Source of the DNA: Stachybotrys elegans
Taxonomy: Eukaryota; Ascomycota; Sordariomycetes; Hypocreales; Stachybotryaceae
Direction: 5' to 3'
Length of the DNA: 64,000 bases
Assembly: GCA_020746835.1 (NCBI GenBank)
Contig: JAGPNK010000015.1
Coordinates: 806,001-870,000, forward strand
The notes under the pieces are model-generated. The model saw nothing but the letters and a program-made list of their open reading frames with translations, was not told the DNA's origin and ran no database searches. A program made the translations under genes and the position numbers. Of the stretch, positions 12,528 to 23,700 are shown in pieces (position 1 is the stretch's first letter; every line of letters starts with the position of its first letter).

Positions 12528-13822
12528 GTTGAATGCGGTGAGGGGTGAGAAGGCTAGGAAGGAGAGCTTGCAAAGGCGGCAGGAGAATCAGAAGCAGAGT
12601 TGACTTGGGCCAGATATTAAAGGAGCTGGAGAAGAGAAGGTTGCAAGATGGAGAGATAATGGGTCACGAGCTGCCTCGGAATAGGTAGTTTAATATGCCC
12701 TGCCCAGTCCAATTATTTATTATCAGCAATTTCGCCCACGGCCAATTGACCCCTTAATAGGAGGTGTTGCCAACGGGGTCCCGTCAACAATGGCCTTTTT
12801 CTGCCATAGATCTAGGCTCCGCGGGGCTTAGCGTAATCAAACTTTTGGCAAGATGGGCAGGCGGTGAGTAGCGATGAAGACGGGTGGAATTTCAGATTCC
12901 CCCAGAAACAGAATATTCATACCACGCAGCGTAGCAGCTCTCCATGTGCATGTTGAATTAGTATTGCTCTGCCAATGGCTTTATATGTAGTACCTGATAC
13001 ATTGGTGTTTTTCTGTACCCTCAATTCTCCTTGAGGACGCTCAGGAACTCCATTCCCGCTCTTGACTCGACATACTCAAGTGGACAGACGGGTTGTCGGT
13101 CTTTACTGCTCTCCCACTTCATCCACTGCGGGTCAAAAATTAGGGGATGCGGGAGGTAAGGGTGCCTGTAGCCCGAAGACGAGCATTGGTGGTGTATCGA
13201 GAGACACTCATGGCCAATTACGAATACGAGAATACGAATCCGAATGAAAATCTACTAGGTAATGGAGGGGCTGCCAAGATTGCACCAATCTAGGGGCGCT
13301 ACCCTGTACCGTCGTTCCCATTTCTTGGGTTTGTTTCCCGATATCAAGATGGACATGGATGGGACAATGCCGTGGCTCGAGATTGATTGAATGCCCTGCT
13401 TTGTTGACATGTGAGTCCTCATTGGACTTTTTCTGCGCCTTGACCACAAGCTTAGAGCTAGACCAGCAAATACGCCACCGACAAGGCCTGTCTTTGCTCC
13501 TTATGGCATTCTGGGCAGAGTGTCTACTTATATGATTGCGTAGTTGTGAAAATGCAGCAAAGTCCGTGTCCCCGTCATTAATAAGAAAAACCAGTCACTA
13601 GAGCATGTAAGCAACGGGGAATATCTTCGAAGGCAGTCGAGTAGAAGATTTGGAATCTCAATATGATGAAAGCACCACCATGAAATGGGTGTGGCGTAGG
13701 CAGTTATCGATAAGCGCCACACGGATTACGTAACGCGCTTCGACGAGCGGGTAGATTTCAGTTCGCATCGTCGGTAGGTTGGAGGGTGATTCAGCTTTTC
13801 TTTCGCAGTCAAAGACGAAGTC
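12528..13822. other. Divergent ERG6-SLT11 intergenic region
   Basis: The promoters of ERG6 (leftward) and SLT11 (rightward) must lie here. There is an AT-rich patch near 12700-12730 with TTATTATC-type sequence and CCAAT-like sequence near 12742. I did not find a clear sterol-response element. No gene is supported. Confidence 0.6.
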
Positions 13823-15010
13823 ATGCCGCCTCAAATAAAACAAGATCTGAACCGCTCAGGATGGGAGTCTACGGACTTTCCATCCGTCTGCGAGAAATGT
13901 CTTCCCGACAACCCTTACGTCAAGATGTTGAAGCAGGACTACGGCGCCGAGTGCAAAATGGTATGTTTTGAGTCTCGCGATGGTGGATGAGCACAGGCTA
14001 ACATTCTGACACAGTGCACACGGCCGTTCACGGTGTTTAGTTGGAGCGTCGACCGCCAGAGCAGGAAACAGCAAACCAATATCTGCCTGACCTGCGCGCG
14101 CCTCAAGAACTGCTGCCAAACCTGCATGCTCGATCTTTCCTTCGGGCTGCCCATCGCTGTACGCGATGCCGCCCTCAAAATTGTAGCCCCCGGGCCGCAA
14201 TCGGATGTCAACCGAGAGTACTTTGCCCAGAACAACGAGCGCGCGATTGAGGAAGGCAAGGTTGGCGGAGACGCGTACGAGAAGACGGACGAGAAGGCGC
14301 GCGAGCTGCTCCGCAGGCTTGCCACGAGCAAGCCGTACTTCCGAAAAGGCCGGACGGTCGACGAGTCGGACATCGCCGAGGAGAGGAGCCGGGGAGGGAG
14401 TGCGGCTGTAGGCGCGGGCGTTGGCGGACCTGGCCCTATCCGAACCCGCGACTCGAAGGCGGCCATCGCAGCTGGCGCAAGGACTGGGGGCAAGCGAGGA
14501 GGCCGACCGTTCCCCAGCGCAGCGCAATTACCGCCCAGCCCGCGCGACTGGCTCCCCCCCGACGACAAGAACATCATGTCTCTGTTTGTTACGGGTGTAG
14601 AGGACGACTTGCCAGAGTACAAGATTCGGGACTTCTTCAAGGTTCATGGGAAGATCAAGAGCTTGGTGTGCTCGCACATGTCGCACTGTGCATTTGTCAA
14701 CTATGAGACGAGAGAGGCCGCAGAGAAGGCTGCAGCTGCGTGCCAGGGCAGGGCAGTTATCGCAGGCTGCCCTCTGAGGATACGATGGGGCATACCCAAG
14801 GCGATTGGCACCATGGACAAGGCGGAACGCTCAGACATGCTTAGGGATGCCAGACTGCAGTCCTCCCAGAACACCAACCAGCAACGGGCAATTGCGGGAT
14901 CACGGGCTCAGGGCCAGAACGCCATCGAAGGGGCTCCGTCGCATGTTCCCGTGGCACCTCCTCCAGGATCCGAGGATGCCCCCAACTACGCCAGTCTTTC
15001 TGGAGACTAA
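13823..15010 (+). CDS. SLT11: Pre-mRNA splicing factor Slt11/Ecm2 (RBM22 family)
   Basis: Exons 13823-13960 and 14015-15010, with one 54-nt phase-0 intron, give 377 residues. The family joins the NineTeen complex-activated spliceosome and contacts U6 snRNA near the active site. Residues 20-75 carry the cysteine pairs CEKC, CKMC, CLTC and CCQTC of the N-terminal zinc-binding domain; the intron falls between the M and C of CKMC. A charged linker rich in Gly and Ala follows, then an RRM starting [10 protein letters not shown] with [12 protein letters not shown] as RNP1-like region. The tail is Gln/Pro-rich. The start is the first ATG that brings the conserved DLNRSGWE segment into frame. Its 3' end faces MZM1 at 167 bp. 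Confidence 0.93.
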
Positions 15011-15177
15011 GCGTTGTCGTCTTGTTCAAAGTCATATGCATGGTGTTTTGGCGTTGGGCCTTTGGTAATGATCACGAAGAAGGAGGATGTTGATAGCGGA
15101 ACTGGGTTGGTTAAGGGTATCGTGGATATCGTAGCAGGTACAGCTATTGTTACATGTTATACACCCGTAGGAATGCT

Positions 15178-15610
15178 CTATTTACAACCGCATCCTCCTC
15201 CAGCCATCTTGCCGGAACCTGCCGTCTTGATGCTATCGTTGTCTCCTCGCTCGGTGTGCTCGTGGATGCGCAACTCTGTAGAGCAACTGGTCAGTGTCGT
15301 GCTCGTAGCCATGCTTTGGCGCATCGGAACCTACTGAACATGTTGGGGTCGCCCTCGACTCGCTTGCCCTGGACGACATTCTCGCGCAGAAACTTGGCCA
15401 CGTCGTGTGCGTGCTCGAGAGCCTGGGCGGTGCCAGCAGCCTCGGCAGCCGGTGCACGGAACTGCTGTCGGATCTGGTCTCGAGCGGCTAGGAGGATGTG
15501 GTTGTCGCCTGGCAGTGTTAGGAAAATGCTCCAGGACGAAGAGAGCCTGACATACCTTGAAAGGCAATACGCGTGGCACGCCACAGATCACGATACGCTG
15601 CGGAAGCCAT
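15178..15610 (-). CDS. MZM1: Mitochondrial zinc maintenance / complex III assembly factor Mzm1
   Basis: Complement of 15556-15610, 15335-15508 and 15178-15275, with introns of 47 and 59 nt, gives 108 residues. Mzm1 is a small LYR-family matrix protein that stabilises the Rieske protein Rip1 before its insertion in complex III and affects the matrix zinc pool. The N-terminus MASAAYRDLWRATRIAF matches the family's AYR...R-IAF start, and the third exon encodes LRIHEHTERGDNDSIK, the family's C-terminal signature. The tail ends GGGCGCK. The gene is too finely split to show as a single open frame; exon joins keep frame across all three exons. It shares a 652-bp divergent spacer with ZUO1. Confidence 0.92.
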
Positions 15611-16262
15611 TGTGTCGAGCGGTGCGGGATTGAATTAGCCTTGGCCGTTGGTTCGATTTGATGGACAGGAGGATCAGACGAGGCGATTGGGAAAAAGTCC
15701 AACGTCTGGGATAGCTGACAAAACGGGATTAGCTCCGGACGGGCTTGGCGGCACTGTGTAAGTCGAAACCACAGTTCAAGTTTCCAGCGTACGACTGCAT
15801 ACGGATATTGATAACATGGCTGTACAATGTAAAATACTTGAAGCTTACCCAGAGAAACCGTGAATATTTACTATCAGGAGTTACATTATATTTGTTATCC
15901 TCGTTTGACGCCGGAGATGACTGCGTAGGGCTTGGGTAGGGACCAATGGAGTTATGGCATTTATCTCAGTTTGCAGAATAGATATAACGCATGATTGAAG
16001 GATATATCAAGAGAAAATAATTAAAAAATAGACCATCTAATTTTCGATCAACGCTCCTCTTTATCGTTGTTTGAAACGTCTAGAAGTCAGTGCTGTGAGC
16101 CTGAGTAGAGGGGCTTTGAGAAGAGCAACCCCGCTGTTTTTTTTTCAGCGTTGGCCACACTCCCCCCCGAAACTTTGCGTTGGAAAAAAAAAAAAAGCAG
16201 GCCAAGGATCGCCGCCCACTTTCGACTTTCCCTCACCCACCATCCCACCTCACCACCACAAC
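15611..16262. promoter_or_regulatory. MZM1-ZUO1 bidirectional promoter region
   Basis: The only sequence between the two divergent starts. Positions 15770-16060 are AT-rich. A T run lies at about 16137-16145 and an A run at about 16183-16196, just ahead of the ZUO1 start. The ZUO1 leader is pyrimidine-rich and ends in CACAACATGG. No gene is seen. Confidence 0.6.
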
Positions 16263-17657
16263 ATGGCTACTGTTGCGCAGTTGTCTCTTCCCCTCCTGCC
16301 TCTGCCCGAGGGGTGGAGCGCCGAGAAGGACTTCAAGGCCGTTGGAAAGCTCTCTGAGGCTGTCCAGCGAAGCATTGAGCCCGTCGGCCCGCACTTCCTC
16401 GCCCACGCCCGCCGTGCCCGCCACAAGCGCACCTTCTCCGAGGATGACCGCATCCAGGCCCAGGAGAGCGCCAAGAAGGTCGAGGATGGCGACGAGAGCG
16501 ACATGAGCGAGCCCGAGGACCCCATGATGCTCCAGCGCGAGGCCAAGGACTGGAAGGTGAGCACCCTCTGCACTCCATCATCCTCACGGCGGATGCTAAT
16601 CTGCCTCTGCGTATAGACCCAGGATCACTACAAGGTTCTCGGCCTGTCCAAGTACCGATACAAGGCCACCGAGGAGCAGATCAAGAAGGCCCACCGCAAG
16701 AAGGTCCTCAAGCACCACCCCGATAAGAAGGCTGCCCAGGGCCGCACCGAGGACGACCAGTTCTTCAAGTGCATCCAGAAGGCCACCGAGGTTCTGCTGG
16801 ACCCCACCAAGCGCCGCCAGTACGACTCGGTCGACGAGGAGGCCGAGGTCGACCCCCCAACCAAGAAGCAGCTCCAGAAGGGCGACTTCTACAAGCTCTG
16901 GAGCAAGGTCTTCAAGGCCGAGGGACGTTTCTCTAAGAACCACCCCGTCCCCACCTTTGGCGATGCCAACTCCACCAAGGAGCACGTCGAGGACTTCTAC
17001 AACTTCTGGTACAACTTTGACAGCTGGCGCTCCTTTGAGTACCTCGACGAGGACGTCCCCGACGACAACGAGAACCGCGACCAGAAGCGCCACATGGAGC
17101 GCAAGAACGCCAACGCCCGCAAGAAGAAGAAGGCCGAGGACAACGCCCGCCTCCGCAAGCTGCTCGACGACTGCTCCGCCGGCGACGAGCGTATCAAGCT
17201 CTTCCGCCAGCAGGCCAACGCCGCCCGCAACAAGAAGAAGTTCGAGAAGGAGGCCGCTGAGAAGGCCGCTGCCGAGGAGGCCCGCCTCAAGGCCGAAGCC
17301 GAGGCCAAGGCCGCCGCAGAGGCCGAGGAGAAGGCCAAGGTGGACCGCGAGAGCGCAAAGAAGGCCAAGGAGGCGGCCAAGAACGCCGTCAAGAAGAACA
17401 AGCGTGTGCTCAAGGGCTCCGTCAAGGACGCCAACTACTTCGCCGCCGGCGAGCCCTCAGCTGCCCAGATTGACTCTGTCCTCGGCGACGTCGAGCTCGT
17501 CCAGGGCAAGATCGACCCCGATGAGATTGCCGATCTGGCCGGCAAGCTCAACGGCCTCAAGGTCGCCGACGAGATCAAGGCTGTGTGGAGCGACGAGGTC
17601 AAGAGGCTGGTTGGTGCTGGCAAGCTGAAGGATGGCGACATCAAGTCGCTCGTGTAA
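16263..17657 (+). CDS. ZUO1: Zuotin, ribosome-associated J-protein
   Basis: Exons 16263-16556 and 16617-17657, with one 60-nt phase-0 intron, give 444 residues. Zuotin partners Ssz1 in the ribosome-associated complex and stimulates Ssb Hsp70 at the peptide tunnel exit. The J domain starts DHYKVLGLSKYR and contains the catalytic HPD tripeptide in KHHPDKK (about residue 134). The zuotin homology region follows (FYNFWYNFDSWRSFEYLDEDVPD), then a long Lys/Glu/Ala charged helix of about residues 275-385 that binds rRNA in the family, and a C-terminal helical bundle ending in KDGDIKSLV. The start is the first ATG and matches family length (433 in yeast). Its 3' end faces the ABC transporter. Confidence 0.96.
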
Positions 17658-18010
17658 GGAAGAGGGCCGGGAAAGGAAAAAGCTGATAGATTTGATGGGA
17701 ATGCTATGGTTGTGGTTCTGAACCGGTACCTCGGCCTGTTATTTTAGATGAATAGTAACGAAATTATTGAGCATGCAAATAGACGAGATTCTCGATGGCA
17801 ATGATATCTATTCTGTGGATGGGCAGATTTATAAACGTCTTGGGCTTTCCTGAATGACCCCAGGCTCAGTACCCAGATTACCTAAAATGCCTGACTATGC
17901 AGCTACGTTTTTAGATGTACAAGAAGAGAAAAAAAGAGAATGGTGAAAATTAGCCAAGTCTATATCCAAGTATTGTATTGCGCCCATCTGGTAAGGAAAG
18001 GGTCATCCCT
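17658..18010. other. ZUO1-ABCB convergent 3' spacer
   Basis: AT-rich sequence between two stop codons; it must hold both polyadenylation regions. No gene is seen. Confidence 0.6.
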
Positions 18011-21000
18011 TTAGGTCTCTCGATCGAGCGATTGTCCCAGCACCATCTCGTAGTAGATGCCGCGCTTGGCAATGAGCTCCTCATGCGTTCCCATCTGGGC
18101 GATATGCCCACGCTCAAACACGACAATCAGGTCGGCATCACGGATGGTGCTGAGACGATGGGCCACGGCCACGGTGGTGCGTCCTTCGGCCGCGCGGTCC
18201 AGGGCCTCCTTGACCACCTTCTCCGACTCGGTGTCGAGGGCGCTCGTGGCCTCGTCGAGAAGTAGCAGGCGGGGCTTGCGGATGAGGGCGCGGGCAATGG
18301 CGATGCGCTGCCGCTGGCCGCCGGATAGCGAGAGGCCCTGGTTTCCGCAGGGTGTGGCGAGCCCCTCGGGCAGCGAGGCCACAAAGTCCCAGATGTTGGC
18401 CTGCTTGCAGGCGGTGGCGATGGCGTCGTCGGTCGGGTCGATGTCCTCGAGGCCCAGGGAGATGTTTTCCCGGATGGAGCCCTGGTAGAGGACGGGTTCC
18501 TGCTGCACGAGAGCGATGTCGCGGCGGTAGGCTGAGCGGTCCAGCGTCTTGACGTCGTGGCCGTCGGCGCGCAGGGTGCCCGAGGTGGGATCGTAGAAGC
18601 GCTCAAGAAGGGAGATCATGGTGGATTTGCCGCACCCCGAGGCGCCCACAAAGGCAATCATCTTGCCGGACTCGATGTTGATATCGAGGCCACGGAGGAC
18701 CTTGATACTTGGCCGCAGCGGGTACGAGAAGGCAATCTTGTCGCAGACAATTTCCTTCCCCCTCTCGGAACATGGCTTCTCTGACACCTCGAGGCTGCTG
18801 CTGCTGCTGCTGCTGCCGCCATCGTCGCTGTCCAAGAGGGTTCGTTGGCGGCGGAGTTTGAAGATGTAGTTCATGGCAGTCTTGGCCTTGGTAATGCTTG
18901 TGGTGTACTGGAACAACATGGCGGCGGCTTCGGCAGAGAAGATGACGGCGATGAAGACGGTGTAGAACTGGCCGGTGGAGTACTCGCCAGTTGACACGAG
19001 ACGACCGCCGTACCTATTTCAGTCAGCGATTTGGAGAGACTTATAAAGAAGGGATGGAGGGCAGCTTACCAGAAACCCAGGGCCATGGCGAGGAAGGAGA
19101 GGGATTGGCTCAGCGAGTAAAAGAACATCTTCCAGCCGAGGCCGCCAATAGCGCTCTGCGCGATTCCCTGGAGAGAGGCGTCGTATCTCTCGATGATGGC
19201 CCTCTCAAGCGCGAGCGAGGACACGGTTCGAATTGCCATGACCGCCTCCGAGGCCACGCCGCTGCTTCTAGCAAACAAGGCAGCCGTGTCGTCGACGAAC
19301 TTGAACTCAAGCCTGATCCGCATGTATCCTGCGACGAGCAGAACGGGCAGCGCACCAAGAGCGAGGACGAGGCCGAGTCGCCAGCCAACAGCGATGGCGA
19401 GGATCGAACTGGAGAGCACGTTTACAACATTTATGATGATGAGACCCAGGTTCATGGAGATGAGCTCCTGCAGACAGGTGGGCTCGGAGGAGAGCCGGGA
19501 CACGAGACCGCCGACGTTGTTGTCCGGGTGGTCGAAGAAGGCCATATCTTGGCGGAGGGTGTTGTCGAAGATTTCGCATCGGTAGACGAGCATAATGTGC
19601 TGCGGAGATGGTGTCAGATGCTGCATCACCTATGAATTCAGAGGAGAACACGTACCTGGGCCATGATGTTGACAAGCCAGCCGAGAACAAAGTATGCGAC
19701 GAGGTTACCAATCGCGACAACAAAGAACATGAGGGCCCAGAAGTCGCCTTCGTTGACGTCGACTACTACAAAGGCATCCATGGTCCTAGAGAAGAGGATG
19801 GCGAGAGCAGGATATGTTGCGCCTAGACTTGGGTTAGAGGGTATCGAGGATAGGAATGGACAACACATGGCGAGGATGATTTACCTCCAGCAAGACACAC
19901 TATAAAGACGACAACCAACGTCCACCAGAGAGACCTCTGTTCTTTGAAGATGAGGAAGAGGCCGTGGAGCAAGCTGTACTCATCGTCCTTTTCGTCGTAG
20001 GGAGTGGTCTGAGAGAGGGCCGCGGAGGCATTCGTGGGGGCCACCACAAGCTCCTCCACTGGCGCATCTGATTCGTCTCCCTTTGTATCATCCGTAGCAA
20101 CAGAGCTGGAGCCGAGATCCTGGGCCTCGACGAGCCGCGCATAGGCACCTCCTTGCTCGATGAGCTGCTCGTGCGTTCCCTGTTCAACGGTCTGGCCCTT
20201 GGACATGACGATGATGTTGTCGGCGTCGCGGATCGTGGACAGGCGGTGGGCGATGACGACCATGGTGCGGCCCTTGGCGACATTGTTGAGGGCTTTCTGG
20301 ACAATCTTCTCGGCGTTAGGGTCGAGGGCGCTGGTGGCCTCATCAAGGAGGAGGATGCGTGGGTTGGAGATGATGCTGCGGGCGATGACGATGCGCTGCT
20401 TCTGTCCTCCTGAGAGAGATGCGCCACGCTCACCGATACGGGTCTCGTAGCCCTGGAGGAGTCAGCACATGCGCCATGGGAAAGGATGGAAGGGAAGGGG
20501 AGGGAGGTGGAGGGACATACATTTGGAAGCGTCTCGATAAAGTCGTGAGCATAGGCTGCTTTACAAGCCTTAATGACACGCGCCTTCTTCTCATCATCTG
20601 GGAGCCGGAGACGGTCGTCGTCGGTAAGTCCATCGACGATATTTTGGAAAATTGTACCGCTGAAAAGGGTAGGTTCTTGCTGAACGAGGCGGATTTGTGT
20701 GCGAAGCCATTGGTGGTTGAGGGCCTCGATAGGGCAACCATCGATGGTAATGGAGGAGCCCTCGGCAGGCTGGTACCATCTCTCTAGGAGGCCGAAGATG
20801 GTACTCTTGCCTGATCCACTGGCGCCGACGAGGGCGGTGGTCTTATTGCCAGGTATGTCGAGATCAAGACCGTGGAGAACAGGGACGTCAGGGCGGGAAG
20901 GATAGGCAAAGCGTACGTTGCGCAGCTTGATCTCTCCGTGAAGGAATTCAATCCTAGCCCCCCCATCCCACAGGGAATCGATCTCGGACTTGCGGTCGAT

Positions 21001-22345
21001 GATGGAGAACATTTCCTGGGCGGCCGCCGTGGCCTTGGAGATGGCGATGGTCTGGGGGGCGACTTGGGTAAGGGCCTGGGCGGCGACGAGGACGGCGAAG
21101 ATGACACTGGGCATTGTTAGTCGGTTGGGTGGAGGGGACGATGGGGGTTCAGGAGACGGCGTCAACTTACGTCACAACGGTTCCCGGTTCGCTGATGTCG
21201 CCGCGGGCATACATCCTCACACCCTGCCAGAAGGCAAGACCGTAGCCGGAGAAGATGCAGAAGAACTCGCAAGAGAACAAGATGGCGTAGAGGAGGGACT
21301 TCTTGGCGCCGACCTTTTTGGCCTCCTCCATGATGTTGGTGAAGCGGCGGGAGAGCTTAGGAAAGGCCCAGAAGGCGTGGACGGTGCGGATGGTAGAAAA
21401 GGCCTCCTCAGCCAGAGATCCCGACTTGGAGTAGATGTCAAACATGAGATACTCGTAGACCATGTCGTAGGCGACGCAGACGACGGTGACTATGATGTTG
21501 ACGGGGACGATGGAAATGACGATGAGGGTCAGGCGCCACTGGACGGCAAAGGCGACGACAAAGGCGGCAACAAAGGTGGAAATGCCCATGATGGTGAGGC
21601 CGAGCTTCTCGGAGATGCCATTGTTGATGAGGTTGCCGTTTGTGGTGATTTGGCCGGAGACGGAGGCCGAGGGGGAGTCGAAGAAGGAGATTTCCTGGCG
21701 AAGAGTCTGGCGCAGAAAGTCGACGCGGAGCTTCTTGGTGGTTCTGATGGCGGTGATGGAGATGAGGAGCTGGAAATGGTGTGTTAAAGAGGACAGGAGG
21801 GGATAGGGGGTGGGGGGAAGGGCTTACAGTCCAAGCGTACGTCAAGGCAAACTTTCCTAGGAAGAGGTAGACAAAGTAGAGACTGTATCTGCCAACTTCA
21901 GATCGGTAGCCGCCTGGGGAGAGCTCGCCAGTGGCAAAGCGGTTGAAGACATTGACGAATTGTCCAAAGACGATGTCCATGAGTGGGAGGGCGGTGCCAG
22001 AGGCAATCATGCAGACGAGGGCGATGGTGTTTAGGATCCATCCTTGACGGTCGTTGTAAGAGAAGACGCGCTGAAGAGGTTAGAGGACAGTTGAAGAGGT
22101 GATGCGTTGTTGTTGAGCAACGAGGGAGGGTTTCTTATATAGAAACCGACGGAGTACATGTAGGACGGATGAAGATGGCCGAGACTTGGACTTACCACAA
22201 AGTACTTGAAGTTAGTATCGTCCTTTTTGGGATCTGCTTTGGCAGCTGAGTCGCTGGCCTCTGTGGTTGAACCCAACGTCATGTTGGCCGAGAGCGGCGG
22301 CTGAGTGACCGTCTTGGCCGACTCCAGCTCTTGAGAGGCCGCCAT
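18011..22345 (-). CDS. Full-size ABCB (MDR/leptomycin-resistance-type) exporter
   Basis: Eight exons on the complement: 22196-22345, 21828-22070, 21171-21769, 20521-21106, 19885-20452, 19656-19822, 19070-19599 and 18011-19013. Introns are 125, 58, 64, 68, 62, 56 and 56 nt. The sum is 3846 nt, 1281 residues, in frame throughout. Architecture is TMD1-NBD1-TMD2-NBD2. NBD1 has Walker [10 protein letters not shown], signature LSGGQKQR, Walker [13 protein letters not shown] and switch His in [11 protein letters not shown]2 has [29 protein letters not shown] and AVAHRLST. All catalytic residues are present in both halves, so both ATP sites look intact. Family members pump lipophilic drugs, toxins or peptides across the plasma membrane; substrate cannot be read from sequence. 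It is divergent from a Zn2Cys6 regulator. Confidence 0.94.
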
Positions 22346-22691
22346 AAGAACGGCCGGGGTGAAGACAGTATCAAGTGTAGGAAGTTTGCCGACAATGAAG
22401 ATGGTTATTTATAAACAACAACAAACAGCAAGTGTGTAGCTGTTTAAAGCCAATATATGCGAAACGTGATGATGATGGTGGTGGTGATGAATACGCTTTC
22501 GATATAAGCCAATAGAAGGTGGAAGATGATAAAAGGAGAATTAATACTTGCAAACCAAAGCAGGACACAAGCAAGAGGGAGAGAAAAAAAACAAGTAGTA
22601 TTATTGCATTATGCTATAAAAGGTAGAAGAAGGGGAGGGGGGGATTGGCAGGTCATGGTAGGAAATATGTCTGGAAGACATTTTGCGAAAA

Positions 22692-22703
22692 CGGCGCCCG
22701 CGG
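22692..22703 (+). promoter_or_regulatory. 12-bp CGG-rich element, copy 1
   Basis: CGGCGCCCGCGG contains CGG-N6-CGG as a direct repeat. It lies about 350 bp upstream of the ABC transporter start. Its inverted copy is at 23152-23163. Binding by the neighbouring Zn2Cys6 protein is an inference. Confidence 0.3.
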
Positions 22704-23151
22704 ACTGGCAAAAAATGAAGCGGAAATCGTCGACGTTACTCCGTATGTAGAGTCGTGGAGTTTGGGGGGGGCGGCTGCCACCACGGACAGAAAGATACAT
22801 GTCTGATGTATCCTTTTTTGCCTGCAGAAAAAGCGGCCGGGCTCAGCTTAGCGAACGACCAAAAGGAGTCGGACATCGTGGAGTTCGGACTTGAGGCTTG
22901 GCATCAGCGTGCATTGGCGTCGACGAACGTTATGACATGGGTTCGATTGAGGAAGGTTTCCGACGGTGCGCGCAAAGTTGCTGGTGGGTTGATAGCGCGA
23001 TAGCAGAAGGGCACCTGCTGGCAGCGTGGTCCTGTTAGGCCTGTATCGTTCTGGCTGAGCGCGTATAGAGCCCTGCATGCTTACGTAGGTAGTAGACGGC
23101 CTACTCCTAGCTAGGATCTAGCCGTGCGTGCCCCCAGGCTGGCTCCGGTCC

Positions 23152-23163
23152 CCGCGGGCGCCG
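23152..23163 (-). promoter_or_regulatory. 12-bp CGG-rich element, copy 2 (inverted)
   Basis: CCGCGGGCGCCG on the + strand is the exact reverse complement of copy 1. It lies about 540 bp upstream of the regulator start. Confidence 0.3.
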
Positions 23164-23554
23164 CAGCCCACCGAAGCACCTGTCTGTTTCTCTTGGTTCA
23201 TCTTTGGTGATGCTTCAGCTTGGCAGGTCTGTCTGCCAATGGTTTCCAGGATATGGCTGGCTCAGCCTCGTTTGGTCTGACGACGATGGAATATTGCTTC
23301 AATCCTTTGACCTTTGACTTTTGATCTTTAGTGACGAAGCTGTCGATTTAACCTTTTATTGCTCTTCTATTGGTCCGGCATCTTCATCTTCTTGGCCAAG
23401 CCTACAGCACTTGGTGGCTCGAGACCCACCATCCACCACCCTCTAACGTCCACCATTCCCAACTCCAACCTCAGATCCAGCAACAGCCCAGCCCACCTTG
23501 TGTCAATTCTTTCTGCCTATTCCAGCCGCGTCATTGTCATTCATTGTATTACCA

Positions 23555-23599
23555 ATGCGTCCTCCTTCCCATATCTTATATACTTTCCTGGTCGCCTGA
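23555..23599 (+). promoter_or_regulatory. Upstream open reading frame in the regulator leader
   Basis: ATG at 23555 followed by 13 more codons and TGA ends about 100 nt before the regulator start. A second frame, 23626-23646, has seven codons including the stop. If the transcript begins upstream of them, both could reduce translation of the regulator. A CTACAG sequence just before 23622 could also be the acceptor of a leader intron that would remove the first frame. Confidence 0.3.
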
Positions 23600-23700
23600 T
23601 TATTCTCAACGTCGTCTACAGGATAATGACAATAGGACCAAGATAGCCTCGTCCCAACCGCCAACCAGTTCAGCATTGGTCCCTCCGGTAAATATATCCG

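Larger units (their letters stand above)
22346..23700. promoter_or_regulatory. Divergent ABCB-Zn2Cys6 regulator promoter region
   Basis: This 1.35-kb spacer separates two divergent starts. CGGCGCCCGCGG occurs at 22692-22703 and its exact reverse complement at 23152-23163. CGG triplets in such layouts are typical half-sites for Zn2Cys6 proteins. The rightmost 300 nt, ahead of the regulator, are pyrimidine-rich. Two short upstream frames lie there. Confidence 0.55.

Noticed and set aside
20990..21787. A 265-codon + strand frame
   Set aside because: Antisense to exons 3 and 4 of the ABC transporter, rich in Gly/Asp from reversed Ala/Val codons.
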